In this document: in pieces, positions 20,358-30,166 of the stretch
How the letters are laid out: each line of letters begins with the position of its first letter
Position numbering within the stretch: the first letter of the stretch is position 1
Assembly (NCBI GenBank): GCA_009379955.1
Contig: WHST01000001.1
Coordinates: 115,846-179,845 of the forward strand
Length of the DNA: 64,000 nucleotides
Source: Streptosporangiales bacterium
Lineage (GTDB): Bacteria; Actinomycetota; Actinomycetes; Streptosporangiales; WHST01
Reading direction: 5' to 3'
Translations under genes and position numbers: made by a program
The notes under the pieces: model-generated
What the model was told of the DNA's origin: nothing
The model's input: the letters and a program-made list of their open reading frames with translations, nothing else
Database searches by the model: none

Positions 20358-21062
20358 ATGAACGTCGTCGAGCTGCTCTGGGACGAGCGACCACCGCCGC
20401 GGCGGGGGCCGAGACCCACGCTCACCGTCGAGGCGATCGCCTCGGCCGCGATCGAGATCGCCGACGCCGAGGGGCTCGCTGGCGTCACCATGGAGCGCAC
20501 CGCGCGGGCGGTGGGCGTCACCAAGATGGCGGTCTACCGGTACGTCCCCGGCAAGGTCGAGCTCGTCGCCCTCATGACCGACCTCGCGCTCGGCGACCCC
20601 CCGCACCCGGACACGGTCACCCACGGCTGGCGTGCGGGGCTCGACGCGTGGGCCAGGGAGCTCGGCGTCCGGCTCGCCCGCCATCCGTGGGTGCTCGAGA
20701 CGACGCTCGGCGCGCGCGTCCTCGGCCCGCGGGAGCTGGGATGGACGGAGCGCGCTGTCGCCGCGCTCGCCGGCACCGGGCTCGCCGGCGCGGAGATGCT
20801 CGACGTGGTCGCGACGGTGGTCGGGCACATCAGGACGATGACCGAGCAGGCGACGGCGTCGGCCACCGGCACGCCCGAGCAGGACATGGACACGACGATC
20901 ACCGCGCTGCTGCGGGGCCGGGAGGACCGCTTCCCCGCACTGGTGGCGGCGCTCGCGTCGACGGTCGCCGAGTCGCAGGACCAGGCGCTCGACTTCGGCC
21001 TCGAGCGCATCCTCGACGGCGTGGAGCTGCTCGTCGCCGCGCGGGCGGGCGGGTCCCCGTAG
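20358..21062 (+). CDS. TetR family transcriptional regulator
   Basis: The 234-residue protein has an N-terminal TetR helix-turn-helix at about residues 24-70 (EAIASAAIEIADAEGLAGVT ... MAVYRYVPGKVELVALM) and an all-helical C-terminal ligand domain like those of TetR/ActII-type repressors. It probably represses the divergent FAD monooxygenase and itself through the inverted repeat at 20292-20328 (inference from layout). The ATG follows GGCAAGGGAGATGAGCGG. Confidence 0.88.
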   Translation: MNVVELLWDERPPPRRGPRPTLTVEAIASAAIEIADAEGLAGVTMERTARAVGVTKMAVYRYVPGKVELVALMTDLALGDPPHPDTVTHGWRAGLDAWARELGVRLARHPWVLETTLGARVLGPRELGWTERAVAALAGTGLAGAEMLDVVATVVGHIRTMTEQATASATGTPEQDMDTTITALLRGREDRFPALVAALASTVAESQDQALDFGLERILDGVELLVAARAGGSP

Positions 21063-21069
21063 GGAGGCG

Positions 21070-22002
21070 TCAGGCGCGGACCCTCATGGCGTAGAGCAGG
21101 CGGAGCGCCGCGACCCAGAGGACGCACGCGGCGAGCACGTGCAGGCTGACCAGCGCGGCGGGCACGCCGGTGAAGTACTGGACGAGCCCGATCGCGGCCT
21201 GCGCGACGAGGACGCCGGACAGCTGCAGCAGGCGGGTGAACGCCGGGCCCTCGGGGCGGGTGCGGCGCAGGGCGACGACGAGGGCGACGACGAGCGCCAT
21301 CGTGACCCAGACCAGTCCGGAGTGCACCTTCGCGACGTCCTCGAGCTGGAACGGGTAGCGCACGGAGTCGGCGTCGCCGGCATGCGGACCCGAGCCGGTC
21401 ACGACCGTGCCGGCGACCATCACCAGCAGCACCGCGACGGTGAGCGCCTGGACGAGCCGGTGCACCAGCGGCCGCACGACCACCCGCGGCGCTCCGTCGC
21501 CCTCGTGGGTGCGGACGTGCAGCGTCACCGTCAGCGCGATCATCACGAGCGTGCCGAGGAAGTGCGCCGTGACCCAGCCGGGCGTGAGCGCGTACCAGAC
21601 CGTGAGCCCGCCGATGATGCCCTGCAGCAGCACGCCGGCGGGCAGCAGCGCGGCGAGGAGGACGACGTCGCGTCGGCGCGGACGCATCCGCAGCGCGACG
21701 AGCAGGCAGAACGCGACGGTCGCGAACACGGCGACACCGAGCATCCGGTTGCCGAACTCGATCGCCATGTTGAGCACGGGGTGGTCGGGGCTGTGCGTCG
21801 GCACCAGGCTGTCGCCGGTGCAGCGCGGCCAGTCGGGGCAGCCGAGGCCGGAGCTGGTGACCCGGACGACCGCACCCGTGAACGCGATGCCGACGTTCGC
21901 GACGACCGCCGCGAATGCGGCGCGCCGCATCGCCGCGGGTGACGGCTCCCACGCGGCCAACGCGCGCAGCGGGTTCGACGGGGCGGGGGAGGACGTCGTC
22001 AC
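21070..22002 (-). CDS. ctaA: Haem A synthase (COX15/CtaA family)
   Basis: Membrane monooxygenase converting haem O to haem A for aa3-type oxidase. GTG 22002 gives 310 residues and the family-typical start. A TACGAT -10-like element 6 bases upstream (22009-22014) suggests a leaderless transcript. ATG 22068, with GGGAG upstream and 3 bases after the permease stop, is the alternative. The protein has about eight membrane helices; the first is followed by GAVVRVTSSGLGCPDWPRC, the signature with conserved cysteines, and then by IEFGNRMLG with the haem-ligand region. It converges on the TetR gene with 7 bases between stops. Confidence 0.92.
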   Translation of the reverse strand: MTTSSPAPSNPLRALAAWEPSPAAMRRAAFAAVVANVGIAFTGAVVRVTSSGLGCPDWPRCTGDSLVPTHSPDHPVLNMAIEFGNRMLGVAVFATVAFCLLVALRMRPRRRDVVLLAALLPAGVLLQGIIGGLTVWYALTPGWVTAHFLGTLVMIALTVTLHVRTHEGDGAPRVVVRPLVHRLVQALTVAVLLVMVAGTVVTGSGPHAGDADSVRYPFQLEDVAKVHSGLVWVTMALVVALVVALRRTRPEGPAFTRLLQLSGVLVAQAAIGLVQYFTGVPAALVSLHVLAACVLWVAALRLLYAMRVRA

Positions 22003-22071
22003 CCCGTCATCGTAGGAACCGCGCGTTGTCAGAACCTCAGCGGGCCATGGCCTGCTGTCGAGTCTCATAAC

Positions 22072-22851
22072 TCACTCCCAGCGGAACGTCCGCGCCGCCG
22101 CGACCAGCGTCACCAGTGCCCAGGCGGCGAGCACGGCCGCGGCGAGGACGGGGAACCCGGTGCCGTGCTCGAGGACGTCGCGCAGTCCCTCGGCGAGCGC
22201 GGTGGACGGGAGCGCGTGCAGGACGGCCGCGACCCGGTCGGGGAACACCCGGACGGGCAGGAGGACGCCGCCGACCGCGAGGAGCACGACGTACACGAGG
22301 TTGGCCGCGGCCAGCGTCGCCTCGGCGCGCAGCGTGCCGGCCAGCAGCAGGCCGAGGCCGCTGAACGCTGCCGTGCCGAGCAGCAGCAGGACCGCCACGG
22401 ACCCCGGGTCGCCCTGGGGTCGCCAGCCCAGCGCGACGGCGACCAGGCAGAGGAGCGCCACCTGGCCGAGCTCGATCGCGACGACGGCGAGCGTCTTGCC
22501 GACGAGCAGTCCGGTGCGCCCGAGCGGCGTGGCGCCGAGCAGCTTGAGAGCGCCGTACCGGCGTTCGAAACCGGTGGCGATCGCCTGGCCGGTGAACGCC
22601 GTCGACATCACCGCGAGGGCGAGGACCCCCGGAGTGACCGTGTCGACGGGACGCGGGCCGAGCGGCAGGATCGGCACGTTCGCGAGAAGCACGAGCGCGC
22701 CGACCGGGATCACCAGCGTCAGGAGCAGCTGCTCGCCGTTGCGCAGCTGCTGGCGCAGCTCGTGGACGGCGTACGCGAGGACGCGCCGGACGGCGGGAGC
22801 CGCGCCCGGTGCGGGCGACAGGTCGAGCCGACCCGGCGTCGCGGCGGTCAC
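22072..22851 (-). CDS. ABC-2 type transporter permease
   Basis: A 259-residue integral membrane protein with about six hydrophobic segments and the ABC-2 layout: a basic N-terminal region (LAYAVHELRQQLRNGEQ), then LLLTLVIPVGALVLLANV, LALAVMSTAFTGQAIATG, FERRYGALKLLGATPLGR and a C-terminal ALAEGLRDVL segment. GTG 22851 overlaps the ATPase stop by four bases (GTGA). It forms an exporter with the upstream ATPase; the cargo is unknown. In many actinobacteria such a pair sits between ctaA and sufR, so a link to haem or Fe-S metabolism is possible but unproven. Confidence 0.85.
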   Translation of the reverse strand: MTAATPGRLDLSPAPGAAPAVRRVLAYAVHELRQQLRNGEQLLLTLVIPVGALVLLANVPILPLGPRPVDTVTPGVLALAVMSTAFTGQAIATGFERRYGALKLLGATPLGRTGLLVGKTLAVVAIELGQVALLCLVAVALGWRPQGDPGSVAVLLLLGTAAFSGLGLLLAGTLRAEATLAAANLVYVVLLAVGGVLLPVRVFPDRVAAVLHALPSTALAEGLRDVLEHGTGFPVLAAAVLAAWALVTLVAAARTFRWE

Positions 22852-23786
22852 GGCCGGAGCTCCCTGCCGGTGAGCTCGAGGAACACGTCCTCCAGCGTGC
22901 GGCGCTCGACGCCGAGGTCGGCCGCGAGGACGTTGCGCTTCGCGCACCAGGACGTGACGGCCGCGAGTGTCGCCGGGTCGACGGGCCCCGCAGTCCGGTG
23001 CAGCAGGTAGTGGCCGGACGGCGCCTCCGTGACCGTGGTGCCCGCGGGCAGGGTGGCGAGCAGGTCCGTCGTGTCGAGCCCGCCAGGGGCGCGGAATGAG
23101 AGCCGGTCGTCCGGCGAACCGGTCAGCTGGTCGGGCGCGCCCGACGCCAGCACGCGCCCGCGGTCGATGATCACGACGTCGTCGGCGAGGCGTTCCGCCT
23201 CCTCCAGGTAGTGGGTGGTGAGCAGCACGCTCGCGCCGGCGTCGCGCAGGCCCGCGATGACGTCCCAGGTGGCGTGCCTGGCCTGGGGATCGAGGCCCGC
23301 GGTCGGCTCGTCGAGGAACGCGACCTCCGGCCGTCCGACGAGCGCGAGCGCGAGGCCGAGGCGCTGCTGCTCGCCGCCCGAGAGCCTGCGGTAGGGCGTC
23401 CGTGCCACCCGGGTGAGTCCCAGCAGCTCGAGCAGCGCGTCCGGGTCGTGGGGTCGCGCGTGGCACCTGGCGACGGTGCGCAGCAGCTCGCGCGGGCGCG
23501 CGGCCGGATAGACGCCGCCCGCCTGCAGCATGACGCCGATCCGAGGTCGCAGGGCCCGCCCGTCGGCGAGGGGGTCGAGCCCGAGCACCCGCACCGTCCC
23601 CGCGTCGGGGCGGCGGAAACCCTCGCAGCACTCCACGGTGGTGGTCTTGCCCGCCCCGTTGGGTCCGAGCACGGCTGTGACGCTCCCGCGACGGACGGTG
23701 AGGCCGACCCCGTCGACGGCCGTGTGCTCGCCGTACCGTTTGGTGAGGTCGTCGACCTCGACCGCGGGTGGGGAGCCGGCTGCCAC
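22848..23786 (-). CDS. ABC transporter ATP-binding protein (ABC-2 exporter)
   Basis: A 312-residue ATPase with Walker A GPNGAGKTT, signature LSGGEQQRLGLALAL, Walker B VAFLDEPTAGLD and the H-loop TTHYLEEAE, followed by a C-terminal extension of about 90 residues as in drug/antibiotic-type exporters. It is coupled to the permease by GTGA overlap. The gene is divergent from sufR across 124 bases. Confidence 0.92.
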   Translation of the reverse strand: MAAGSPPAVEVDDLTKRYGEHTAVDGVGLTVRRGSVTAVLGPNGAGKTTTVECCEGFRRPDAGTVRVLGLDPLADGRALRPRIGVMLQAGGVYPAARPRELLRTVARCHARPHDPDALLELLGLTRVARTPYRRLSGGEQQRLGLALALVGRPEVAFLDEPTAGLDPQARHATWDVIAGLRDAGASVLLTTHYLEEAERLADDVVIIDRGRVLASGAPDQLTGSPDDRLSFRAPGGLDTTDLLATLPAGTTVTEAPSGHYLLHRTAGPVDPATLAAVTSWCAKRNVLAADLGVERRTLEDVFLELTGRELRP

Positions 23787-23894
23787 ACCAGGAGTCTAGG
23801 GACGCCGCCGCGCCGGTGAGGTGGCGGAGGGTCCCCGGACAGTGGCGGCATGACGAGGGTCACGTGGGGCCGGGTTTGTCACCCGGCAGGATTT

Positions 23895-23912
23895 ACGACA
23901 GACTTATGTTGT
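23895..23912. promoter_or_regulatory. Possible SufR operator overlapping the sufR start
   Basis: ACGACA (23895-23900) and TGTTGT (23907-23912) are inverted arms with one mismatch, separated by GACTTA, in the AT-richest stretch before the suf operon. The right arm overlaps the GTG start of sufR. SufR proteins are known to autoregulate their operon through a palindrome; whether this is the site is inference. Confidence 0.4.
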
Positions 23913-24666
23913 GAAAAGCATCGGATCCGGCTACGAGACCGCGGGCACTGCCGCCCGTGGTACCCGTGACCGCGTGTTCCGGCTGGTGCTCGAGGTGGGC
24001 CCCGTGACCGCCGCCGACCTGGCGGACCGGCTCGAGCTCACCCCGGCGGCCGTCCGCCGCCATCTCGACGCGCTCGTCGAGCTCGGCTACGTCGCCGATC
24101 GCGAGGCGCCGCAGCGCGGCCAGCGCGGACGCGGCCGGCCGGCGCGGGCGTTCATGATCACCGACGTGGGCAGAGACGCGTTCTACCAGAGCTACGACGA
24201 CCTCGCGGCGAGCGCGTTGCGCTACGTCGGCGACATCGCCGGGCCCGACGCCGTCGCGGAGTTCGCGCGGCACCGGATCGCCGAGCTCGAGCGCAGGTAC
24301 CACCAGTACCTCGCGGAGGTGCCGCAGGAGCGGCGGGCGGAGGCGCTCGCCGCGGCGTTGAGCACCGACGGATACGCTGCCTCGGTCGCGCCGACACCGT
24401 TCGCCGGGGGCGGCGAGCAGCTGTGCCAGCACCACTGTCCCGTCGCTCACGTGGCGACGGAGTTCCCGCAGCTCTGCGAGGCGGAGACAGAGGCGTTCGA
24501 GCGACTGCTGGGCACCCACGTCCAACGACTCGCGACCATCGCCAAGGGTGATGGCGTGTGCACGACCCATGTGCCGGGACGGTCCGCGACCCCCTCGCGG
24601 CCCGCGCGGCAGGCACCACCACCGAAGAAGAAGACGACGAGATCGTCCGGGAGGACGTCGGCATGA
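23911..24666 (+). CDS. sufR: Fe-S cluster-sensing repressor SufR
   Basis: DNA-binding repressor of the suf operon in actinobacteria and cyanobacteria. GTG 23911 opens a 251-residue protein with a winged helix-turn-helix at about 25-85 ([20 protein letters not shown]) and a C-terminal domain with [19 protein letters not shown], the cysteine cluster that ligates the iron-sulfur centre. It is the first gene of the operon and overlaps sufB by four bases (ATGA). The C-terminal tail is basic and low complexity ([15 protein letters not shown]). Confidence 0.93.
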   Translation: MKSIGSGYETAGTAARGTRDRVFRLVLEVGPVTAADLADRLELTPAAVRRHLDALVELGYVADREAPQRGQRGRGRPARAFMITDVGRDAFYQSYDDLAASALRYVGDIAGPDAVAEFARHRIAELERRYHQYLAEVPQERRAEALAAALSTDGYAASVAPTPFAGGGEQLCQHHCPVAHVATEFPQLCEAETEAFERLLGTHVQRLATIAKGDGVCTTHVPGRSATPSRPARQAPPPKKKTTRSSGRTSA

Positions 24667-26075
24667 CGACAACAGCGCATCCCGAACTCGAAGGACTCGG
24701 CAACTACCAGTGGGGTTGGCACGACTCCGACGATGCGGGTGCCAAGGCACAGCGCGGCCTGACCGCGGAGGGCGTCCAGCGCATCTCCGCGATGAAGGAC
24801 GAGCCCGAGTGGATGCTCAAGACCCGGCTCAAGGGACACAAGCTGTTCCAGACCAAGCCGATGCCCACCTGGGGTGCGGAGCTCGACACCATCGACTTCG
24901 ACAACATCAAGTACTTCGTCAGGTCGACCGAGAAGCAGGCGACGTCCTGGGACGAGCTGCCCGCGGACATCAAGAACACCTACGACAGGCTCGGCATCCC
25001 CGAGGCGGAGAAGCAACGCCTGATCGCCGGCGTCGCCGCGCAGTACGAGTCCGAGGTCGTCTACCACCAGATCCGCGAGGACCTGGAGGAGAAGGGCGTC
25101 CTGTTCCTCGACACCGACACGGCGCTGCGGGAGCACCCGGAGCTGTTCCGCGAGTACTTCGGCACGGTCATCCCGCCGGGCGACAACAAGTTCTCGGCGC
25201 TCAACACGGCGGTGTGGTCGGGCGGCTCGTTCATCTACGTGCCGAAGGGCGTGCAGGTCGACATCCCGCTGCAGGCCTACTTCCGGATCAACACCGAGAA
25301 CATGGGCCAGTTCGAGCGCACGCTGATCATCGTCGACGAGGACGCCTACGTCCACTACGTCGAGGGCTGCACCGCCCCGATCTACTCCAGCGACTCGCTG
25401 CACTCCGCCGTCGTCGAGATCGTCGTCAAGAAGGGCGCGCGCTGCCGCTACACGACCATCCAGAACTGGTCGAACAACGTCTACAACCTCGTCACCAAGC
25501 GGGCGATCGCCCACGAGGGCGCGACGATGGAGTGGATCGACGGCAACATCGGCTCCAAGGTGACGATGAAGTACCCGGCCGTCTGGCTGATGGGTGCGCA
25601 TGCGAAGGGCGAGACCCTGTCCGTCGCCTTCGCCGGTGAGGGACAGCACCAGGACGCCGGCGCCAAGATGGTCCACGCCGCGCCGCACACCTCGTCGACG
25701 ATCATCTCGAAGTCGGTGGCGCGCGGCGGCGGTCGCACGTCCTACCGCGGCCTGGTCCAGGTGCTCGACGGCGCCAACCACTCCGCCTCGACGGTGAAGT
25801 GTGACGCGCTGCTCATCGACACCATCAGCCGCTCCGACACCTATCCGTACGTCGACGTCCGCGAGGACGACGTGCAGATGGGCCACGAGGCCACCGTGTC
25901 GAAGGTGAGCGACGACCAGCTGTTCTACCTGATGAGCCGCGGCCTCAACGAGGACGAGGCGATGGCCATGATCGTCCGCGGGTTCATCGAGCCCATCGCC
26001 AGAGAGCTGCCGATGGAGTACGCCCTCGAGCTCAACCGCCTGATCGAGCTGCAGATGGAAGGAGCCGTGGGTTGA
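24663..26075 (+). CDS. sufB: Fe-S cluster assembly protein SufB
   Basis: Scaffold subunit of the SufBCD complex, where Fe-S clusters are built with sulfur from SufS/SufU. The 470-residue product starts at ATG 24663 inside the sufR stop. Diagnostic stretches include [34 protein letters not shown], the beta-helix core, the C-terminal Cys in [11 protein letters not shown] and [12 protein letters not shown]. The upstream in-frame ATG 24558 lies inside sufR and is unlikely. It overlaps sufD by four bases. Confidence 0.97.
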   Translation: MTTTAHPELEGLGNYQWGWHDSDDAGAKAQRGLTAEGVQRISAMKDEPEWMLKTRLKGHKLFQTKPMPTWGAELDTIDFDNIKYFVRSTEKQATSWDELPADIKNTYDRLGIPEAEKQRLIAGVAAQYESEVVYHQIREDLEEKGVLFLDTDTALREHPELFREYFGTVIPPGDNKFSALNTAVWSGGSFIYVPKGVQVDIPLQAYFRINTENMGQFERTLIIVDEDAYVHYVEGCTAPIYSSDSLHSAVVEIVVKKGARCRYTTIQNWSNNVYNLVTKRAIAHEGATMEWIDGNIGSKVTMKYPAVWLMGAHAKGETLSVAFAGEGQHQDAGAKMVHAAPHTSSTIISKSVARGGGRTSYRGLVQVLDGANHSASTVKCDALLIDTISRSDTYPYVDVREDDVQMGHEATVSKVSDDQLFYLMSRGLNEDEAMAMIVRGFIEPIARELPMEYALELNRLIELQMEGAVG

Positions 26076-27247
26076 CAGCCGGTATCGAGATCTCCCCGCA
26101 TTCCCACGGGGGAGGAGCCGAGGCCGCGGCGGCCGAGGCACAGTCCAAGCTCCATGCCACCGCGTCCTTCGATGTCGACGACTTCGCCGTCCCCGGGGCG
26201 CGCGACGAGGAGTGGCGGTTCACCCCGCTGAAGCGACTCGGCGGGCTGCACGACGGCTCCGCCAAGACCGACGGCGGGGTGACCGTCGAGGCCGACGTCC
26301 CCGACCCCGTACGGGCGGAGACGGTGGGGCGTGACGACCCGCGCATCGGTCGGGCCGGCACGCCGACCGACCGGATCGCGGCGCAGGCGTGGTCGGGCTT
26401 CGAGAAGGCGACGGTGGTGACCGTCCCGCGCGAGGCGCGGCCCGAGCGCCCCGCGTTCGTCTCGGTACGCGGCAACGGCGGCACGAGCTACGGGCACATC
26501 GTCATCGACGTCGAGCCTCTCGCGGAGGTCACCGTCGTCCTCGACCACACCGGCAGTGCCGTCTACGCGGCCAACGTCGAGGTCAACGTCGGCGACGGCG
26601 CGCAGCTCACCCTGGTGGCGTTGCAGGACTGGGCCGACGACGCGATCCACGTCTCGCACCACTACGTACGCCTGGGCCGCGACGCGCGGATCAAGTCCGT
26701 GGTGGTCACCTTCGGTGGCGACGTGGTCCGCCTCTACCCGCAGGTGCGCTACACCGAGCGTGGCGGCGACTGCGAGATGTACGGGCTGTACTTCGCCGAC
26801 TCGCCGCAGCACCTGGAGCACCGGCTGTTCGTCGACCACTCGGTTCCTGACTGTCGCAGCAGGGTCGAGTACAAGGGTGCGCTGCAGGGCACCGACGCGC
26901 ACACCGTCTGGATCGGCGACGTGCTGATCCGGCCGGACGCCACGGGCACCGACACCTACGAGCTCAACCGCAACCTGGTGCTCACCGACGGCGCCCGCGC
27001 CGACTCCGTGCCCAACCTGGAGATCCTCACCGGGGAGATCATCGGTGCCGGGCACGCGAGCACGACGGGCCGGTTCGACGAGGAGCAGCTGTTCTACCTG
27101 CAGTCGCGCGGCATCCCCGAGATCGACGCACGCAGGCTCGTCGTCCGCGGGTTCTTCGCCGAGGTGATCCAGCAGATCGAGGTCCCCGAGGTACGCGACC
27201 GGCTGTTCGAGCGGGTCGAGGAGGAGCTCCAGGCGGTGGGGACCTGA
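26072..27247 (+). CDS. sufD: Fe-S cluster assembly protein SufD
   Basis: Partner of SufB in the SufBC2D complex. The start is TTG 26072, overlapping the sufB stop (TTGA), with AAGGAG upstream. No ATG or GTG in this frame fits, so the TTG is probably real. The 391-residue product shows [11 protein letters not shown] near the N-terminus, a beta-helix core, [12 protein letters not shown], and the C-terminal [25 protein letters not shown] region ([16 protein letters not shown]), all shared with SufD/SufB. Confidence 0.95.
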   Translation: MTAGIEISPHSHGGGAEAAAAEAQSKLHATASFDVDDFAVPGARDEEWRFTPLKRLGGLHDGSAKTDGGVTVEADVPDPVRAETVGRDDPRIGRAGTPTDRIAAQAWSGFEKATVVTVPREARPERPAFVSVRGNGGTSYGHIVIDVEPLAEVTVVLDHTGSAVYAANVEVNVGDGAQLTLVALQDWADDAIHVSHHYVRLGRDARIKSVVVTFGGDVVRLYPQVRYTERGGDCEMYGLYFADSPQHLEHRLFVDHSVPDCRSRVEYKGALQGTDAHTVWIGDVLIRPDATGTDTYELNRNLVLTDGARADSVPNLEILTGEIIGAGHASTTGRFDEEQLFYLQSRGIPEIDARRLVVRGFFAEVIQQIEVPEVRDRLFERVEEELQAVGT

Positions 27248-27248
27248 G

Positions 27249-27599
27249 ATGGGCGACACGGCCGGCCGGGACTCGACCATGACCTTTGCACGCGTGTGCG
27301 CCGTCTCCGACCTCGCCGAGGGTGACGTCAGGCGGGCCGAGGTCGACGGCGTCCCCGTCGCGGTGGTCCGCGCGGAGGACGGCATGTTCTACGCCTGCCA
27401 CGACGTGTGCACGCACGAAGAGGTGCCGCTGTCCGAGGGCGACGTCGAGGGCACGACCATCGAGTGCTGGCTGCACGGCTCGCGCTTCGACCTCCTCACC
27501 GGACAGCCGACCGGCCTGCCCGCCACCGAGCCGGTCGCCACCTACCCCGTGAAGATCGACGGCGACGACGTCCTCGTCGCGACAGACCAGAACCACTGA
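27249..27599 (+). CDS. Rieske-type [2Fe-2S] ferredoxin
   Basis: A 116-residue non-haem Rieske protein with cluster motifs CTH (in CHDVCTHEEVPL) and CWLH (in IECWLHGSRFD), the C-x-H...C-x2-H pattern. It starts two bases after the sufD stop; ATG 27279 is an in-frame alternative. A Rieske ferredoxin at this position is common in actinobacterial suf operons. It probably supplies electrons or is a client of the assembly machinery (inference). Confidence 0.92.
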   Translation: MGDTAGRDSTMTFARVCAVSDLAEGDVRRAEVDGVPVAVVRAEDGMFYACHDVCTHEEVPLSEGDVEGTTIECWLHGSRFDLLTGQPTGLPATEPVATYPVKIDGDDVLVATDQNH

Positions 27600-27618
27600 G
27601 ACAGGAGTAGCTGGACAC

Positions 27619-28416
27619 ATGGCAACCCTCGAGATCCGCGACCTGCACGTCAGCGTCGGGGACAAGGAGATCCTCCGCGGGGTCGATCTGACCGTGCGGG
27701 CGGGCGAGACCCACGCGATCATGGGCCCCAACGGCTCGGGCAAGTCGACGCTCGCGTACTCGATCGCCGGCCACCCCAAGTACACGATCACCTCGGGCCA
27801 GGTGCTGCTCGACGGCGAGGACGTCCTCGCCATGAAGGTCGACGAACGCGCCCGTGCCGGCCTGTTCCTCGCGATGCAGTACCCGGTCGAGGTCCCCGGT
27901 GTCTCGGTGTCCAACTTCCTCCGCACCTCGGCGACCGCGCTGCGCGGCGAGGCTCCCAAGCTCCGCACCTGGGTCAAGGAGATGAAGGGGGCGATGGAGC
28001 AGCTCAAGTTCGACCCGGCGTTCGCCGAGCGCAATGTCAACGAGGGCTTCTCCGGCGGCGAGAAGAAGCGGCACGAGATCGTGCAGCTCGAGCTGATGAA
28101 CCCCGACATCGCGATCCTCGACGAGACCGACTCCGGCCTCGACATCGACGCGCTCAAGGTCGTGTCGGAGGGCGTCAACCGCTTCGCGGCGGCCGGCGAC
28201 CGCGGCGTCCTGCTCATCACCCACTACACGCGGATCCTCCGCTACATCACACCGACCTTCGTGCACGTCTTCGTCGCCGGCAGGATCGTCGAGGAGGGCG
28301 GCCCCGAGCTCGCCGAGCTTCTCGAAGCCGAGGGCTACGAGAAGTACGCCAAGGGCGCCGGGCCCGCCGCCCCCGAGGCTGCCGAGACGACGCCGGTGGG
28401 TGGCGCATCCGCGTGA
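27619..28416 (+). CDS. sufC: Fe-S cluster assembly ATPase SufC
   Basis: ABC-type ATPase of the SufBCD complex. The 265-residue protein has Walker A GPNGSGKST, the SufC-specific signature FSGGEKKRHEIVQLE, Walker B AILDETDSGLDIDALK and the H-loop ITHYTRIL. ATG 27619 is preceded by ACAGGAGTAGC. It overlaps sufS by four bases (GTGA). Confidence 0.96.
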   Translation: MATLEIRDLHVSVGDKEILRGVDLTVRAGETHAIMGPNGSGKSTLAYSIAGHPKYTITSGQVLLDGEDVLAMKVDERARAGLFLAMQYPVEVPGVSVSNFLRTSATALRGEAPKLRTWVKEMKGAMEQLKFDPAFAERNVNEGFSGGEKKRHEIVQLELMNPDIAILDETDSGLDIDALKVVSEGVNRFAAAGDRGVLLITHYTRILRYITPTFVHVFVAGRIVEEGGPELAELLEAEGYEKYAKGAGPAAPEAAETTPVGGASA

Positions 28417-29708
28417 GCGCCACCGGTGCCCCGGGCACGTCGAAGCGACCGGCGTACGACGTCGACCTGGTGCGCAAGGACTTCCCGATCCTCGAGCGCA
28501 CCGTGCACGACGACCGCCGGCTCGTCTACCTCGACAGTGCGAACACCTCGCAGAAGCCGCGCACGGTGCTCGACGCGATGGAGGAGTTCCTCTCCAGGCA
28601 CAACGCCAACATCCACCGCGCCTCGCACGCGCTCGGCGAGGAGGCGACCGAGGCCTACGAAGGCGCCAGGCTCAAGGTCGCCAGGTTCCTCGGCACCGCC
28701 GACGAGACCGAGATCGTGTTCACGAAGAACATCTCCGAGGCCATCAACCTCGTCGCGTACTCGATGGGGAACGCGTCGGCGACCGCGGGCTCCGACCCGC
28801 GCTTCCGGCTCGGCCCGGGCGACGAGATCGTCATCACCGAGATGGAGCACCACTCCAACATCGTCCCGTGGCAGCTGCTGTGCGAGCGCACCGGCGCCAC
28901 GCTGCGCTGGTTCGGGGTGACCGACGAGGGACGTCTCGACCTCTCGCGGATCGACGAGCTGATCACCGAGCGCACCAAGCTCGTGTCACTCGCCCACCAG
29001 TCGAACATGCTGGGCACGATCAACCCGATCCGCGAGGTCACCGCACGCGCGCACGCCGCCGGCGCGCTGGTGTTCGTCGACGCCGCGCAGTCGGTGCCGC
29101 ACTGGACCGTCGACGTCCGCGACCTGGGGGTCGACTTCCTCGGGTTCACCGGACACAAGATGTGCGGTCCGACGGGCATCGGCGTGCTGTGGGGACGCCG
29201 TGAGCTGCTCGACGCGATGCCGCCGTTCCTCGGTGGCGGCGAGATGATCGAGACCGTCGCGATGGAGCGCTCGACGTTCGCCCCGCCGCCGCACAAGTTC
29301 GAGGCCGGCACGATGCCGATCACCGAGGCCGTGGGCCTCGGCGCCGCCGTCGACTACCTCACCGAGCTGGGGCGCGACGAGGTGCGGGCACACGACGACA
29401 TGCTCGTGGCGTACGCCCTCGACCAGCTCGCCGGCGTCGACGGGCTCCGCATCTTCGGTCCCACCGAGCCGGTCGACCGCGGCGCGGTGCTGTCGTTCGT
29501 CCTCGACGACGTCCACCCGCACGACGTCAGCCAGGTGCTCGACGCCGAGGGCGTCGCCGTCCGCGCGGGGCACCACTGCGCCCGTCCACTGCACACGAGG
29601 TTCGGGGTCGCGGCGAGCACGCGCGCGTCGTTCTACCTGTACAACACCAGGAGCGACGTCGACGCCCTCGTCGCGGGTCTGGCACAGGTGAAGAGGTTCT
29701 TCGGCTGA
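28413..29708 (+). CDS. sufS: Cysteine desulfurase SufS
   Basis: PLP enzyme that takes sulfur from cysteine as a persulfide and passes it to SufU. GTG 28413 opens 431 residues. Key features are DSANTSQKP, HRASHAL, the PLP-binding HQSNMLG and DAAQSVPH region, the Schiff-base lysine in GFTGHKMCGPTG and the catalytic cysteine in RAGHHCARPLH. It overlaps sufC upstream and sufU downstream by single start-stop overlaps. Confidence 0.96.
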   Translation: MSATGAPGTSKRPAYDVDLVRKDFPILERTVHDDRRLVYLDSANTSQKPRTVLDAMEEFLSRHNANIHRASHALGEEATEAYEGARLKVARFLGTADETEIVFTKNISEAINLVAYSMGNASATAGSDPRFRLGPGDEIVITEMEHHSNIVPWQLLCERTGATLRWFGVTDEGRLDLSRIDELITERTKLVSLAHQSNMLGTINPIREVTARAHAAGALVFVDAAQSVPHWTVDVRDLGVDFLGFTGHKMCGPTGIGVLWGRRELLDAMPPFLGGGEMIETVAMERSTFAPPPHKFEAGTMPITEAVGLGAAVDYLTELGRDEVRAHDDMLVAYALDQLAGVDGLRIFGPTEPVDRGAVLSFVLDDVHPHDVSQVLDAEGVAVRAGHHCARPLHTRFGVAASTRASFYLYNTRSDVDALVAGLAQVKRFFG

Positions 29709-30166
29709 TGCATCTCGAGTCGCTGTACCAGGAGATCATCCTGGACCACTACCGCCACCCGCATCACAAGGGGCTCAAGGAGCCCTTCGACACCGAGGTG
29801 CACCACGTGAACCCGACCTGCGGTGACGAGGTCACGCTGCGGGTGCGGCTCGACGGTGACACGGTCGCCGACGTCTCGTACGACTCGCTCGGCTGCTCGA
29901 TCAGCCAGGCGAGCGCGTCGGTGATGACCGACCTCGTCATCGGCCGCACGGTCGGCGACGCCAAGCGGATCCACGACGAGTTCCTCGCCCTGATGAGGAG
30001 CCGAGGCGAGAGCAATCCGGACGAGGACGTCCTCGAGGACGCCGTGGCGTTCGCCGGGGTGTCACGCTACCCGGCGCGGGTCAAGTGCGCGCTGCTCGGC
30101 TGGATGGCCTGGATGGACGCGACCGCACGTAGCATGGACCACGTAGGGGAGGCCACATCATCATGA
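29708..30166 (+). CDS. sufU: Fe-S cluster assembly sulfur transfer protein SufU
   Basis: IscU-like zinc protein that accepts persulfide sulfur from SufS. The 152-residue protein has the three conserved cysteines in NPTCGDEV, SLGCSISQASAS and RVKCALLGW, plus the SufU-type insertion between the second and third. The start ATG shares a base with the sufS stop (TGATG). It overlaps the DUF59 gene by four bases. Confidence 0.95.
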   Translation: MHLESLYQEIILDHYRHPHHKGLKEPFDTEVHHVNPTCGDEVTLRVRLDGDTVADVSYDSLGCSISQASASVMTDLVIGRTVGDAKRIHDEFLALMRSRGESNPDEDVLEDAVAFAGVSRYPARVKCALLGWMAWMDATARSMDHVGEATSS